64,000 bases of DNA from Tenacibaculum jejuense (GTDB taxonomy: Bacteria; Bacteroidota; Bacteroidia; Flavobacteriales; Flavobacteriaceae). The notes beneath the pieces are model-generated. The model was not told the origin of the DNA, searched no databases, and saw only the letters and a program-made list of their open reading frames with translations. Shown piece by piece: positions 1 to 8,670 of the stretch. Location of the stretch: positions 1,405,501 to 1,469,500 of the forward strand of contig NZ_LT899436.1 in assembly GCF_900198195.1 (NCBI RefSeq), read 5' to 3'. Numbering within the stretch: the first letter of the stretch is position 1; each line of letters starts with the position of its first letter. The translations under genes were made by a program, and so were the position numbers.

Positions 1-689
1 GTTATAAAAACGGAGCCGATTGTATAAAAATTACGGCTACAGGAGGTGTGTTAAGTGTAGCGAAAAGTGGAGATAATCCGCAGTTTACCATTGAAGAAGT
101 AAAAGCTATTTGTGAAACAGCTAAAGACTATGGAATGCATGTAGCTGCTCATGCTCATGGAGATGTAGGAATGCAACGTGCCGTAATTGGTGGTGTAAAA
201 ACAATTGAACATGGAACTTACATGAGTGAAGCCACGATGGATTTAATGAAAAAGTATAATGCTTATTTAGTTCCAACGATAACTGCTGGTAAAGAAGTGG
301 AAGAAAAAGCAAAAATTGAAGGATATTATCCTGCTATTGTTGTACCTAAAGCATTGGCAGTTGGACCACAAATTCAAGGAACTTTTGCAAAAGCATATAA
401 AAGAGGAGTAGGGATTGCTTTTGGAACAGATGCAGGAGTATTCAAGCATGGAAAAAACGCAAAAGAGTTTGGTTATATGGTTGAAGCAGGAATGCCTGAA
501 ATTGAAGCAATACAATCTGCAACAATAACAAATGCAAAAATTTTAAAAATGGAGAGTGAGGTAGGACAGGTGGAAAAAGGTTTCTTTGCTGATATTATCG
601 CTGTAAATGAAAATCCATTAAAGAATGTAAAAACAATTGAAAATGTTGTTTTTGTTATGAAAAATGGAGAAGTTTATAAGAATGAATAG
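1..689 (+). CDS. Metal-dependent amidohydrolase, C-terminal part (5' end outside window)
   Basis: The frame is open from the window edge, and the residues before the first GTG (at 48) continue the family motif [12 protein letters not shown], so this is the 3' part of a longer gene and not a gene starting at 48. It resembles the imidazolonepropionase-like / Xaa-Pro dipeptidase-like amidohydrolases. Visible are the IKI lysine region, an HAHG metal-site motif, a second histidine in IEHGT, and GTDAG with the late metal-binding aspartate. The C-terminus has the usual [14 protein letters not shown] segment, which folds back into the small beta domain. Such enzymes hydrolyse cyclic amide or peptide-like bonds and are often exported in Bacteroidetes, but the N-terminus that would show a signal peptide is missing. 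The exact substrate cannot be read from this fragment. A strong terminator follows the stop codon. Confidence 0.88.
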   Translation, partial: YKNGADCIKITATGGVLSVAKSGDNPQFTIEEVKAICETAKDYGMHVAAHAHGDVGMQRAVIGGVKTIEHGTYMSEATMDLMKKYNAYLVPTITAGKEVEEKAKIEGYYPAIVVPKALAVGPQIQGTFAKAYKRGVGIAFGTDAGVFKHGKNAKEFGYMVEAGMPEIEAIQSATITNAKILKMESEVGQVEKGFFADIIAVNENPLKNVKTIENVVFVMKNGEVYKNE

Positions 690-708
690 ACATAAAAAGA
701 GTTTATAA

Positions 709-741
709 AAAAGGCTTTTACATTTTTGTAAAAGCCTTTTT
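709..741 (+). terminator. Intrinsic terminator after the amidohydrolase
   Basis: A 13-bp perfect stem (AAAAGGCTTTTAC at 709-721 with GTAAAAGCCTTTT at 728-740) with a 6-nt loop is followed by T-rich sequence. It ends the transcript of the amidohydrolase gene. Confidence 0.9.
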
Positions 742-821
742 ATTATATAATTAATTTAAATTTTATGTAACTATTTCCTCTAAAGAAAGACTTATAAAGT
801 GAAATTAAAAATTACTTAGTT

Positions 822-1826
822 ATGATTAAAATCACCCCATTTTTAAGTAGATATAATTTTATCTTTATACCACTATTATTATTGATATCATTAATCATAC
901 TCAGCTTAAATTTTCAATCCAATCCAGAAATAGCTCCGTATTTTATAATAGACTTTTTATTTACTATTCCCGTAGTTTATTTTTTGCTAATTCGAAAAAA
1001 AGACATTCATAAATTCACTGTAGTTTCTGTTTTTATTTTAGGTGTTTTGTTTTCTAGTTTTTTAATTCCAATTGAAAATCAAGGCATACTAGAGTTAGCG
1101 AAATTATATATAATTCCAATTCTTGAGTTAGTAGTTTTTTCTACTATATTATTAAAAGTTAGAAAATTATATCAAGGATATAAAAATAACAACACACAGA
1201 ATCATGATTTTTTTGAGACAATTCATACAGCAAGTTTAGAAATTTTTCCTAGTAAAATAGCTTCCTTTTTAGCTACAGAAATAACAGTTTTTTATTATGC
1301 TTTTTTCAAATGGAAATCTACAACTGTTAGAAATAATGAATTTACATATCATAAAGAAGGAACTTACACAGGTATATTACTTGGAATTTTACTAGTGATT
1401 GTAATTGAAACGTTTGTATTGCATGTGTTAGTAGCGGAATGGAGTATAGTTACAGCTTGGATTTTTAGTGGTTTTAGTATTTATACCTTTATACAGGTAG
1501 TAGCTATTTTAAAATCTATAAGAAGTAGAAGAATCGTTGTAGATGAGGAAAATCAAAAATTATATCTAAGATTTGGTTTTTTAGGAAAAGTAGAGGTTGA
1601 TTTTAGAACTATAAAAAGTGTGCGTTCAGCTTCTTACAATACTGAAAATATTGATCACTTATCTTTTATTGGCTCGTTTACAGGAGCCAATATAATTATA
1701 GATTTTAAGGAAGAAATCAGTTATAATTATTTTTATGGAGTAAAGAAGAAGTGTAACAGTTTAGCTCTTATAGTAGATGATAAAGTAACTTTTATTGAGA
1801 GAGTTCAAAATCTTATAAACAAATAA
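822..1826 (+). CDS. Multi-pass membrane protein of unknown function
   Basis: No family was recognised. The 334-residue product has about seven hydrophobic stretches, at roughly residues 10-30, 40-58, 66-83, 90-110, 145-165, 183-205 and 207-230. These are followed by a soluble C-terminal part (about 235-334) containing the segment VVDEENQKLYLRFGFLGKVE. That segment reads like the strand-turn-strand start of a bacterial PH-like domain (compare the PH proteins at 40.6-42.6 kb), but the similarity is only by eye. The gene stands alone between two terminators. The ATG at 822 is the first start in the frame and gives a plausible charged N-terminus before the first membrane segment. It is probably an inner-membrane protein; any function would be a guess. 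Confidence 0.75.
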   Translation: MIKITPFLSRYNFIFIPLLLLISLIILSLNFQSNPEIAPYFIIDFLFTIPVVYFLLIRKKDIHKFTVVSVFILGVLFSSFLIPIENQGILELAKLYIIPILELVVFSTILLKVRKLYQGYKNNNTQNHDFFETIHTASLEIFPSKIASFLATEITVFYYAFFKWKSTTVRNNEFTYHKEGTYTGILLGILLVIVIETFVLHVLVAEWSIVTAWIFSGFSIYTFIQVVAILKSIRSRRIVVDEENQKLYLRFGFLGKVEVDFRTIKSVRSASYNTENIDHLSFIGSFTGANIIIDFKEEISYNYFYGVKKKCNSLALIVDDKVTFIERVQNLINK

Positions 1827-1855
1827 AAAGAAGCCTTAAAGGCTTCTTTTTATTT
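1821..1855 (+). terminator. Intrinsic terminator after the membrane protein gene
   Basis: The stop codon lies inside the 5' arm. AAATAAAAAGAAGCC (1821-1835) pairs with GGCTTCTTTTTATTT (1841-1855) around a 5-nt loop, and the 3' arm is T-rich. Confidence 0.9.
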
Positions 1856-1919
1856 GTTTACATATTCCCCCCGAAACTGTAAACCGATTATATATCTTCT
1901 GTAATTATTATCTTTTTTT

Positions 1920-1966
1920 AAATAAAAAAGAACTATTCATCTTCTTTTCAGTAATAAATAGTTCTT
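1920..1966 (-). terminator. Probable terminator of the cyclotransferase/beta-helix lipoprotein operon
   Basis: AAGAACTATT (1928-1937) and AATAGTTCTT (1957-1966) form a 10-bp inverted repeat with a 19-nt loop. Read on the minus strand, the stem is followed by TTTTTATT. It lies about 135 bp beyond the stop of the minus-strand lipoprotein gene, so it most likely ends that operon. Confidence 0.6.
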
Positions 1967-2101
1967 CTTAACAAACCAAATTAACTACTATAAATAATTT
2001 ATAATGAAACAAACTTTGATATAAAGATAGCTCAAAGCTTAAATGATTTGTTTTTATTTCGATGAATGGTAGATTTTCCTTAGATCAACACGAAATTTAG
2101 T

Positions 2102-3616
2102 TTAGTTGAAAGTTATATGCTGATAAGCGCCTAAATCAGGGTTTGAAGCTCTATTAACACCTAAAATATCTAAAGTTACTGGAGTTGCAATAGCACTATT
2201 AATAGCATCACTATTGCTACCTATAATGAATTCTTCAAGACTAATATCTTTAAAATCAGGATTACCATTTAAAATTATATTCAAATAGCGAGAAGTATCG
2301 CTAAAGTTTAATTCATTATTGTTTTGAAAATTATTATTGAAATCATCAAACTGAATTAAACAGTTTTGAACTGAGTAATTGAAAGCACTTCCACTTTGTA
2401 CACGATCTAGAATAAACTCAATATTATTATTTCCAGTTATAATACAGTTGGTGAAGTTCGCAGCTGTTAAATCTCTTGTTTCTATGATTTCTTGACCATT
2501 TTCATCTTGAAAAGTGAAAAAATTATTAACCAATACGGCTGGCAAAGAACGTAAACTTCTATTCCAGTAATTAGCAAAAGTGGAGTGGGTAAAGTTATAA
2601 GCTCCACCAACAGTTCCTGCAAAAGAAGCTTGACCAGCATTTCCTATCACTACATTTTCACCAACAATATTTGCTTGTCTGCCTAATATTCCAAAACTTG
2701 TTTGATTGTATATTTCTGTGTTGGTTAAACGTAAAGTAGGAGCAGAGTTAGAACCTATACTATCTACTAAAATACCAATAACACCATTTTTGATCTGAGC
2801 ATGATTTACTTCGTTGTCTTTACTTCCTGCTCGCATCCATATTGTTCCCCATTGTCCAGATACACGACTAAAAGAATTTTCAAGTCTATCTCCTTCAAAA
2901 ACAACTTTTTCATCTAAAGTTCCTTCAACTTTTAATGTTGCATCTTTATCTATAATTAACCCTGAGTTATCATGAAAATGAATTCTAGCTCCTGCTTCAA
3001 TTGTTAGAGTTCTATTAGCAGGAACTGCAGCATAACCATAAATTACATAAGGTCTGTCTTTGGTAAAAGTAAGTTCACTGTCTTCTAAAAATCTACCTTG
3101 TATAGAAGTTAATTCTCCATCCAAAGAAAGATTATCAATAACCATAGATATTGGGTCTCTATCTGGGAAAATAAATGTAGCATCTTGAACCAAGGTTACG
3201 AGATCTACATCTTGTTGATTCGTACCATTATCAAAGAGAATTTTATCAGTATACAAAGGATCAGGAACAGCATTAAAGTCTATTGTAGTTTCTACAAAAA
3301 TAAAAATGCTATCCTTTGCTAAAATCTCCACATCTTGAAACATTTTTCCAGGAACACCATCTACATTTAATCTATAATTAGAAGTGGCTCCATTTTCCAG
3401 TCGGATATCAGGAACAGTAATAGCTTTATCACTTCTATTGTAAACTCTTAAGTTATAAGTAGCAGATCCAATGTTAGTAAAAATTGTATCTAAAAAAACT
3501 GTATCTCTAGAGAATTCTAAACTACCAAAGCTAGGCACTGTGCTAAAATCTTTTCTACAAGAACTAACAATAGTTATAAGTGCGATAATTAATACAGTTT
3601 GTATAAGCTTGGTCAT
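2102..3616 (-). CDS. Surface lipoprotein with right-handed beta-helix-like repeats
   Basis: The N-terminus is a lipoprotein signal with lipobox VSSC and acylation cysteine C20, so the 504-residue protein is membrane-anchored outside the cytoplasm. Residues 30-130 look like an Ig/ASPM-like beta domain: the DTVFLDTIFTNIGSATYNL segment is typical of Bacteroidetes proteins with a DUF1573-like start. From about residue 170 onward there are Asn/Gly-rich repeats of the parallel beta-helix kind (ITGNNNIEF, QNCLIQF, TNTEIYNQTS). The C-terminus has the PDLGAYQ ending common in such helix proteins. No catalytic motif was recognised. The gene starts only 4 bp after the glutaminyl cyclotransferase gene ends, so the two are almost certainly cotranscribed. 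A structural or polymer-binding surface role is inferred. Confidence 0.82.
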   Translation of the reverse strand: MTKLIQTVLIIALITIVSSCRKDFSTVPSFGSLEFSRDTVFLDTIFTNIGSATYNLRVYNRSDKAITVPDIRLENGATSNYRLNVDGVPGKMFQDVEILAKDSIFIFVETTIDFNAVPDPLYTDKILFDNGTNQQDVDLVTLVQDATFIFPDRDPISMVIDNLSLDGELTSIQGRFLEDSELTFTKDRPYVIYGYAAVPANRTLTIEAGARIHFHDNSGLIIDKDATLKVEGTLDEKVVFEGDRLENSFSRVSGQWGTIWMRAGSKDNEVNHAQIKNGVIGILVDSIGSNSAPTLRLTNTEIYNQTSFGILGRQANIVGENVVIGNAGQASFAGTVGGAYNFTHSTFANYWNRSLRSLPAVLVNNFFTFQDENGQEIIETRDLTAANFTNCIITGNNNIEFILDRVQSGSAFNYSVQNCLIQFDDFNNNFQNNNELNFSDTSRYLNIILNGNPDFKDISLEEFIIGSNSDAINSAIATPVTLDILGVNRASNPDLGAYQHITFN

Positions 3617-3620
3617 AGTT

Positions 3621-4676
3621 TTACTCTTTTAAAATTTCAATTTCAAATAATTTACCCCAATGTTTACCTGTAACGAATAAACGATTGTTTTTAGTATCGT
3701 AAGCTATACCATTTAATACATCGTCAGATTCTAATTTTTGTTCTTTTAAAATGGTTTGTCTTAAGCTTTTCATATCTACTAAAGCTTCAACTATTCCACT
3801 TTCTGCATTAATAATAGCTATAGTAGGCTTTATTTCTTTACCAGTTTTCCAATAATTAGAATAAATTTTTCCGTCAATATATTCTATCTCATTAAGTTTA
3901 TCTATAGGTTTCTTTAATGCATAAACTTGTATACTTCTTTTTTCTTTTTGAGTAGCTGGATCTAAAAACCAAATTTTGTTAGTTCCATCTGTTTTGATTA
4001 ACTCAGAGTTTGTATGAGACAATCCCCAACCTTCAAAACTATTCTCATAAGGAAATTCTTTTTTAAGTTTGAATGTTTCTAAATCAAAAACAAACCCCTT
4101 TCTTGCTTGCCAGGTTAACCAGAAAATTTCATTATTAAAAATAGTCATACCTTCTCCAAAATATTTATCACTTAAGTCATATTGTTGAAGAACTTTACCT
4201 GTCTCAATATCTAATTTACGTAATCTAGATTTACCTTTTCGTCCTGTAGTTTCATATAAATGACCATTATGATATTCTAAACCTTGAGTGTATGAAGTTT
4301 TATCATGAGGAAATGTATTTACAATTCTGTAGCTGTAAACCTTTGGAGTTACGTTAGAATATATTTCTACAGAAGAGCGTATTTTTTTAACTTTTCCAGG
4401 AACAAAAGCAAGCGCAGTGATAGGATGTTTTCCTATTCCAAAATCAGCAGTATTCACTGTTGTCTTGTTTTCATTTAAAGTTAATTGTTTTTTTCCTAGG
4501 TATAGTTTTACACTATCTGCTTTTTTTCCATTTAATTCATTAAAATCTATCTGAACTTTTTCTCCTAAAGCTACTTTCTTTTTATTTTGTAGTTTAAACT
4601 TATAATTGTTTTCACTACAAGAAGTTAAGGTGAAAGCTAAAGCGATTAAAATACCAGAAAAACATGAGATTTTCAT
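3621..4676 (-). CDS. Glutaminyl-peptide cyclotransferase (glutamine cyclotransferase family), lipoprotein
   Basis: Enzymes of this family (PF05096) convert N-terminal glutamine of peptides into pyroglutamate. The protein has a lipoprotein signal with C20 (lipobox LTSC), a linker domain of about 85 residues, and then a beta-propeller. Its diagnostic segments are NTFPHDKTSYTQGLEY, GEGMTIFNNEIFWLTW, EGWGLSH, LNEIEYIDGKIYSNYW and DDVLNGIAYD. The anchor places it in the periplasm or on the outer membrane, where it could cap secreted peptides or proteins. It is the first gene of a two-gene operon with the beta-helix lipoprotein. Its promoter must lie in the 188-bp gap shared with rpmE, so the two transcripts diverge. 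Family assignment is secure; the natural substrate is unknown. Confidence 0.93.
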   Translation of the reverse strand: MKISCFSGILIALAFTLTSCSENNYKFKLQNKKKVALGEKVQIDFNELNGKKADSVKLYLGKKQLTLNENKTTVNTADFGIGKHPITALAFVPGKVKKIRSSVEIYSNVTPKVYSYRIVNTFPHDKTSYTQGLEYHNGHLYETTGRKGKSRLRKLDIETGKVLQQYDLSDKYFGEGMTIFNNEIFWLTWQARKGFVFDLETFKLKKEFPYENSFEGWGLSHTNSELIKTDGTNKIWFLDPATQKEKRSIQVYALKKPIDKLNEIEYIDGKIYSNYWKTGKEIKPTIAIINAESGIVEALVDMKSLRQTILKEQKLESDDVLNGIAYDTKNNRLFVTGKHWGKLFEIEILKE

Positions 4677-4736
4677 ATAATATTGGGTTGAGTATATTAG
4701 TTCTTTATTTATATTACAAATAAAACAATTTATTTG

Positions 4737-4766
4737 TTTGGAATTTAAAAAAAAGGGTTAAATTTG
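4737..4766 (+). promoter_or_regulatory. Bacteroidetes-type promoter of rpmE (L31)
   Basis: TTTG at 4737-4740 and TAAATTTG at 4759-4766 are separated by 18 bp and match the Bacteroidetes -33 TTTG / -7 TAnnTTTG consensus. Transcription would start near 4772, leaving a leader of about 90 nt before the L31 start codon. I saw no convincing leader structure in it. Confidence 0.75.
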
Positions 4767-4864
4767 CACCCTCAAATAGCCATTGCAGGTTTTTGATTTT
4801 ACTTGAAGGCGTTTAAAGCTTTACCAATTTTAAACAAATTCACACTAAATTAAAAGTTTTAAAG

Positions 4865-5116
4865 ATGAAAAAAGGTATACACCCAGAAAATTATAGAATG
4901 GTGGCTTTCAAAGATATGTCTAACGGAGATGTATTTTTAACAAGGTCTACTGCTAACACAAAAGAAACTCTTGATGTAGATGGAGTTGAATATCCATTAG
5001 TTAAATTGGAAATTTCTAGAACATCTCACCCATTTTACACAGGTAAGTCTAAGTTAGTAGATACTGCAGGACGTATTGATAAGTTCAAGAACAAATACGC
5101 GAAGTTTAAGAAATAA
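4865..5116 (+). CDS. rpmE2: 50S ribosomal protein L31, type B
   Basis: The 83-residue product begins [15 protein letters not shown] and has the conserved [10 protein letters not shown] and [13 protein letters not shown] segments of bacterial L31. It lacks the CxxC zinc-binding cysteines of the classical form, which makes it the type B (zinc-independent) version, often the only L31 in Bacteroidetes. L31 sits in the large ribosomal subunit at the intersubunit bridge. The gene is monocistronic, with a consensus promoter about 100 bp upstream and a terminator 22 bp downstream. The symbol rpmE2 is used for type B proteins; rpmE would serve as well. Confidence 0.97.
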   Translation: MKKGIHPENYRMVAFKDMSNGDVFLTRSTANTKETLDVDGVEYPLVKLEISRTSHPFYTGKSKLVDTAGRIDKFKNKYAKFKK

Positions 5117-5138
5117 ACTTTTCAAACATAAAAATAGG

Positions 5139-5168
5139 AAAGCGCTAACATTGTTAGTGCTTTTTTTA
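5139..5168 (+). terminator. Intrinsic terminator after L31
   Basis: AAAGCGCTAAC (5139-5149) pairs with GTTAGTGCTTT (5153-5163), with one G-U pair and a 3-nt loop, followed by a T run to about 5168. A -7-like box (TATCTTAG, 5183-5190) for the next gene begins only about 15 bp later. Confidence 0.9.
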
Positions 5169-5216
5169 TTGTATAAATCTTGTATCTTAGCCTATAAACC
5201 AACAAAATTCAATAAA

Positions 5217-6734
5217 ATGAGAGATACTATTTTAGCAGTAGTTATCATAATTAATTTATTATGTGGAGTATTAGTATATTTTGTTCCAGATCTTGGGAAT
5301 TATATCTTATTAACTATAGCGTCAGCTATTACTTTACTCGCATTTTATGATGCTTTTATTCAAAAGAATCATTCTTTAATGAGAGCATTTCCAATTGTAG
5401 CCAGACTACGTTGGTTTTTTGAAGAAGAACGAGAGAAAATTCAACAGTATTTTATAGAAGACGATTTAAATGGTACGCCAATCAATAGAGAGAAAAGAAG
5501 TATTGTGTATCAAAGAGCTAAAAAAGAAGTTGAAACAGTTCCTTTTGGTACACAACATAATGTGTATGAAAAAGGATACGAATTTGTAAAACATTCTTTA
5601 TTTCCTACAGATCACCACAAAGTAGAAGGAGAAAATATTGTTTTTGGTTCAGATAAATGCTCTCAGAAATATGAAAGTTCTATCATAAATATTTCTGCAA
5701 TGTCATTCGGTTCTTTAAGTAAAAATGCAATTAAAGCTTTAAATCAAGGAGCTAAAATGGGAGCGTTCGCTCATAATACTGGTGAAGGAGGAATTTCTCC
5801 TTACCACTTGCAAGGAGGAGATTTAATTTTTCAAGTAGGTACAGGTTATTTTGGAGCAGGTAAAACAATTGACGGTAAGCGTTATTTTGATGATGAAATA
5901 TTTAGAGAAAATGCAATAAGACCAGAGGTAAAAATGATTGAGATTAAATTATCTCAAGGTGCAAAACCCGGTCACGGTGGAATTTTACCAGCAAAAAAGA
6001 ATACAGAGGAGATTGCTAAAATACGTTCAGTTGAGCCTTTCACTAGAGTAGACTCTCCACCTTCACATTCTTCTTTTTCTAACTTTAATGAAATGATTAC
6101 TTTTTTACAAAAAGTACGTGAGTTAAGTAACGGGAAGCCTATTGGTATTAAATTTTGTGTTGGAAATAATGAAGAAATAGAACAAATGATAAAAGCTTTT
6201 GCTGATGCAAATAATTATCCAGATTTTATAGCTGTAGATGGAGGAGAAGGAGGAACGGGATCTGCACCATTAGAATTTTCTAATTATGTGGGAACACCAT
6301 TGTTAGAAGGACTTGCTTTTGTGAACAAAATGCTGATTAAATATAAGTTGAAAGATCAAATTAAAATTATAGCTAGCGGAAAAGCTATTGACGCTTTCGA
6401 TATTGTAAAGTTTAAAGCTTTAGGAGCAGATGCTATCGGAATGGCTAGAAGTTTTATGTTGAGTTTAGGTTGTATTCAAGCTCGTGAATGTAACTTAGAT
6501 ACTTGTCCTGTTGGTGTAGCAACTCAAGATGAAGATTTAGTTGAAGCTTTGGTTGTAGAAGATAAAAATGTAAGAGTAAAAAATTATCATGCAAAGACCA
6601 TTTTAGCATTAAAGGAGTTAGTTTCTGCTATGGGGAAATCTTCTATTAATGACATTACTTCCAAAGATGTTTTTAGGAGAAATAAGGCAGGTGATTTAAC
6701 CTCTTTAGAGCAAATTTATTTTTCAGAAAACTAG
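5217..6734 (+). CDS. FMN-binding glutamate synthase family protein (GltB2-like)
   Basis: This is a stand-alone version of the FMN domain of glutamate synthase (COG0069). I start it at ATG 5217: upstream codons in this frame run back into the L31 gene and its terminator, and the -7-like box at 5183-5190 lies just ahead. The 505-residue product has two N-terminal hydrophobic segments (about 3-22 and 25-45). The FMN-barrel motifs are ISAMSFGSLS, HNTGEGGISPYH, KPGHGG and DGGEGGTGSAP. The last cysteines, in CNLDTCPVGVATQ, match those that hold the 3Fe-4S cluster in glutamate synthase. No glutaminase domain is present, so it is probably a redox or amide-transfer enzyme rather than a full glutamate synthase. 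The next gene follows after 16 bp, so the two may be cotranscribed. Confidence 0.9.
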   Translation: MRDTILAVVIIINLLCGVLVYFVPDLGNYILLTIASAITLLAFYDAFIQKNHSLMRAFPIVARLRWFFEEEREKIQQYFIEDDLNGTPINREKRSIVYQRAKKEVETVPFGTQHNVYEKGYEFVKHSLFPTDHHKVEGENIVFGSDKCSQKYESSIINISAMSFGSLSKNAIKALNQGAKMGAFAHNTGEGGISPYHLQGGDLIFQVGTGYFGAGKTIDGKRYFDDEIFRENAIRPEVKMIEIKLSQGAKPGHGGILPAKKNTEEIAKIRSVEPFTRVDSPPSHSSFSNFNEMITFLQKVRELSNGKPIGIKFCVGNNEEIEQMIKAFADANNYPDFIAVDGGEGGTGSAPLEFSNYVGTPLLEGLAFVNKMLIKYKLKDQIKIIASGKAIDAFDIVKFKALGADAIGMARSFMLSLGCIQARECNLDTCPVGVATQDEDLVEALVVEDKNVRVKNYHAKTILALKELVSAMGKSSINDITSKDVFRRNKAGDLTSLEQIYFSEN

Positions 6735-6750
6735 TATTACAAATATATTT

Positions 6751-7848
6751 TTGGAAACAACTTTAGAATTTAATAATACGATATATCATTTAGAAAGGTA
6801 TCCAGATACAAAAGATAATTCTTTAAAAGCTTGGAGTAACGCAGAGCTTTTAGCCTTAAATTATCTAGAGGACGCAAAATTTAGTCATTATCATCTCTTT
6901 AATGATCGTTTTGGGGTTTGGAATTGTTTGCTAAAAAATAAACCTGTAAAAACAATTTGGACTTACGCTAGCCAGAAAAAAGCTATTCAAAAGAATTTAC
7001 AGTTTAATAGAATAGTTGTAGATGATTCATCATTTATTCATCCATTAGATGAATACGGGACTATAGATTGTGCTTTGGTTAAAATACCTAAATCTCTGGA
7101 GTTGTTTGAACTTTTTTTGGCTAAAATTCATAAAGCATCGAAAGAAAATACAGAGGTTGTGTGTTGTTTTATGACCAAATATTTTAGTGCTTCTTATCTT
7201 AAAATTGCTGAAAATTATTTTAGCGACATTCAGCAGACTAAAGCATGGAAAAAAGCTAGATTATTAATTTTAAAAAAACCAAAAAAAGAACTGATAAATG
7301 AAAAAAAGTTTATCAATCAAGTTTCTTGGAAAGGAGAGGTATTAGATCAATATTATGGTGTTTTTTCATCTAAAAGTATAGATATAGGAACACAGTTTCT
7401 ATTGGAGAATTTAGAAGTTACAAAAGATGAAATCAAGGTTTTAGATGTGGCTTCAGGAAATGGAATTATAGCTCGTGAATTATTAAAGTTGAATGAGAAT
7501 TGCGAGCCTACACTTATTGACGATTTTAATTTAGCCATAGCATCGTCTAAATTTAATTTACCAGAAGAAAAGTCAACATTTATTTGTGACAATAATTTAC
7601 TCACATTAAAGAAAAATAACTTTGATTTAGCGGTGAGTAATCCTCCTTTTCATTTTGAATATGAGAATAATATAGAAGTCAGTTTAAATTTATTTTCTCA
7701 AGTTAAAGATTGTTTAAAAGATCGAGGTCGTTTTGTTTTAGTAGCAAACAAGCATTTGAATTATAAAGTGCATTTGAAAAAACTTTTTACTGAAGTAACT
7801 GTAGTCAACTCCAATAAAAAGTTTGAAATTATATCCTGTTCAAAATAA
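6751..7848 (+). CDS. rlmG: RlmG/RsmC-like rRNA guanine-N2 methyltransferase
   Basis: The 365-residue protein has the two-domain layout of the RsmC/RlmG family. There is a degenerate methyltransferase-like half (about 1-180), then an active half with the SAM-binding segment VLDVASGNG (230-238) and the catalytic NPPFH motif (297-301). RlmG methylates G1835 of 23S rRNA and RsmC methylates G1207 of 16S rRNA, both at N2 of guanine in the assembled particle or subunit. The length is nearer to RlmG, so rlmG is the preferred name, with RsmC-like activity not excluded. The start is a TTG at 6751, since no ATG or GTG lies between it and the preceding stop. The gene is convergent with, and 8 bp from, the peptide gene P1, with no obvious terminator between them. 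Confidence 0.78.
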   Translation: METTLEFNNTIYHLERYPDTKDNSLKAWSNAELLALNYLEDAKFSHYHLFNDRFGVWNCLLKNKPVKTIWTYASQKKAIQKNLQFNRIVVDDSSFIHPLDEYGTIDCALVKIPKSLELFELFLAKIHKASKENTEVVCCFMTKYFSASYLKIAENYFSDIQQTKAWKKARLLILKKPKKELINEKKFINQVSWKGEVLDQYYGVFSSKSIDIGTQFLLENLEVTKDEIKVLDVASGNGIIARELLKLNENCEPTLIDDFNLAIASSKFNLPEEKSTFICDNNLLTLKKNNFDLAVSNPPFHFEYENNIEVSLNLFSQVKDCLKDRGRFVLVANKHLNYKVHLKKLFTEVTVVNSNKKFEIISCSK

Positions 7849-7856
7849 TAGGTTTT

Positions 7857-8090
7857 TTAGTAGAACCAAAAACCACCTTTTTTATTAGAACAAGCAGCTA
7901 AATAACCATTTATAGTACATTTAGTTCCTACCGGTTTACCAATACACGCTGCAGAGTATCCTTCAGAACTTACTCCACCAGTTCCACTACCAAAGCATAA
8001 CTGTACTATTGGACTTAACATTCCTCCATTAACTTCTTTTTGTTCAGCTTTATTTAAAGCTTTACCTAGATTTAAAATTTGTTTTTTCAT
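7857..8090 (-). CDS. Double-glycine-leader cysteine peptide precursor (P1)
   Basis: The 77-residue product has a leader of exactly 23 residues ending in N21-G22-G23, with N7-L8-G9, K14 and Q17 in the same places as in two other peptides of this window. Leaders of this kind, in the GG_sam_targ/bacteriocin-like group of Bacteroidetes, are normally cleaved after GG by a C39-peptidase ABC exporter. The core has cysteines at 32, 49, 58 and 67. It contains an internal repeat (GYSAAC at 44-49 and GYLAAC at 62-67) and ends in GGFWFY. Its start MLSP is shared with peptide P3, and its end GTKCxxxGYLAAC...GGF with peptide P2. No exporter or modification enzyme lies nearby. Whether it is a bacteriocin, a signal or a modified natural product cannot be told from the sequence. 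Confidence 0.85.
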   Translation of the reverse strand: MKKQILNLGKALNKAEQKEVNGGMLSPIVQLCFGSGTGGVSSEGYSAACIGKPVGTKCTINGYLAACSNKKGGFWFY

Positions 8091-8356
8091 AATTAAATAA
8101 TTTAAATTTAAAATCCTTGATTTTTAAGACATTCAAGGTTGTGTCTACTTCTCGCGAAAGATGTTTTAAATCTATTTTATTAAAACTTTAATCAAAAATG
8201 CTTTTTGTTAAATTTATCTAAATAATTAAGGTGTTTTGTTAGTTAACTGTTTTTTTTATGACTACTCTATTGTAAAAATGTAAAATAATAATCTTATATT
8301 GCAATAACGTGTTTGTTAACACTTTATTCTATAATTAATTTTAATCCCTATCCCTT

Positions 8357-8644
8357 ATGAAATTAAACAATAGTGTACAAAATGTTGAGAAAGAACAAAT
8401 AAAGTATTTTAAGTTCCCAAAAACAGAAGTTTTAGCGCAACGAAATGAGCAAATTAATAGAAAGATAGAATTAAACAGAGCGCTATCACTTGGAAATCTA
8501 GAGCGACAAAAAGTAAAAATTGTTTTTGTAGATCAAGATGGGTACAAAAGAGTAGAAACCACAGTTTGGGGAGTTACAGATAAAGCTGTAATTCTTAAAA
8601 AATCTACTTTAATACCATTACAGAGAATTATTAGTGTGGCTTGA
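8357..8644 (+). CDS. Conserved small hypothetical protein
   Basis: I do not recognise a named family. The 95-residue product is highly charged, with no signal peptide or membrane segment. Its N-terminal part looks helical (NEQINRKIELNRALSLGNLERQ) and is followed by a beta-rich part ending VWGVTDKAVILKKSTLIPLQRIISV, which has the feel of a small barrel such as an SH3- or Sm-like fold. The gene stands alone, with its own terminator 26 bp downstream. Codon use looks like that of its neighbours. A cytoplasmic, possibly nucleic-acid-binding, role is only a guess from fold and charge. Confidence 0.75.
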   Translation: MKLNNSVQNVEKEQIKYFKFPKTEVLAQRNEQINRKIELNRALSLGNLERQKVKIVFVDQDGYKRVETTVWGVTDKAVILKKSTLIPLQRIISVA

Positions 8645-8670
8645 AAAGAAGAAAATTATTTGAATTAATG

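Noticed and set aside
5076..5216. Longer N-terminus for the GltB2-like protein starting inside the L31 gene.
   Set aside because: It would begin in the L31 coding region and run through its terminator; the sequence from 5217 gives the expected N-terminus, and a -7-like box lies just before.
8216..8226. TATCTAAATAA-like motif shared upstream of peptide genes P1 and P3 (near 53944) and roughly P2 (near 17537).
   Set aside because: The distance to the start codon varies (about 130, 25 and 35 bp) and the motif is all A/T-rich, so chance is likely. Not reported as a regulatory element.
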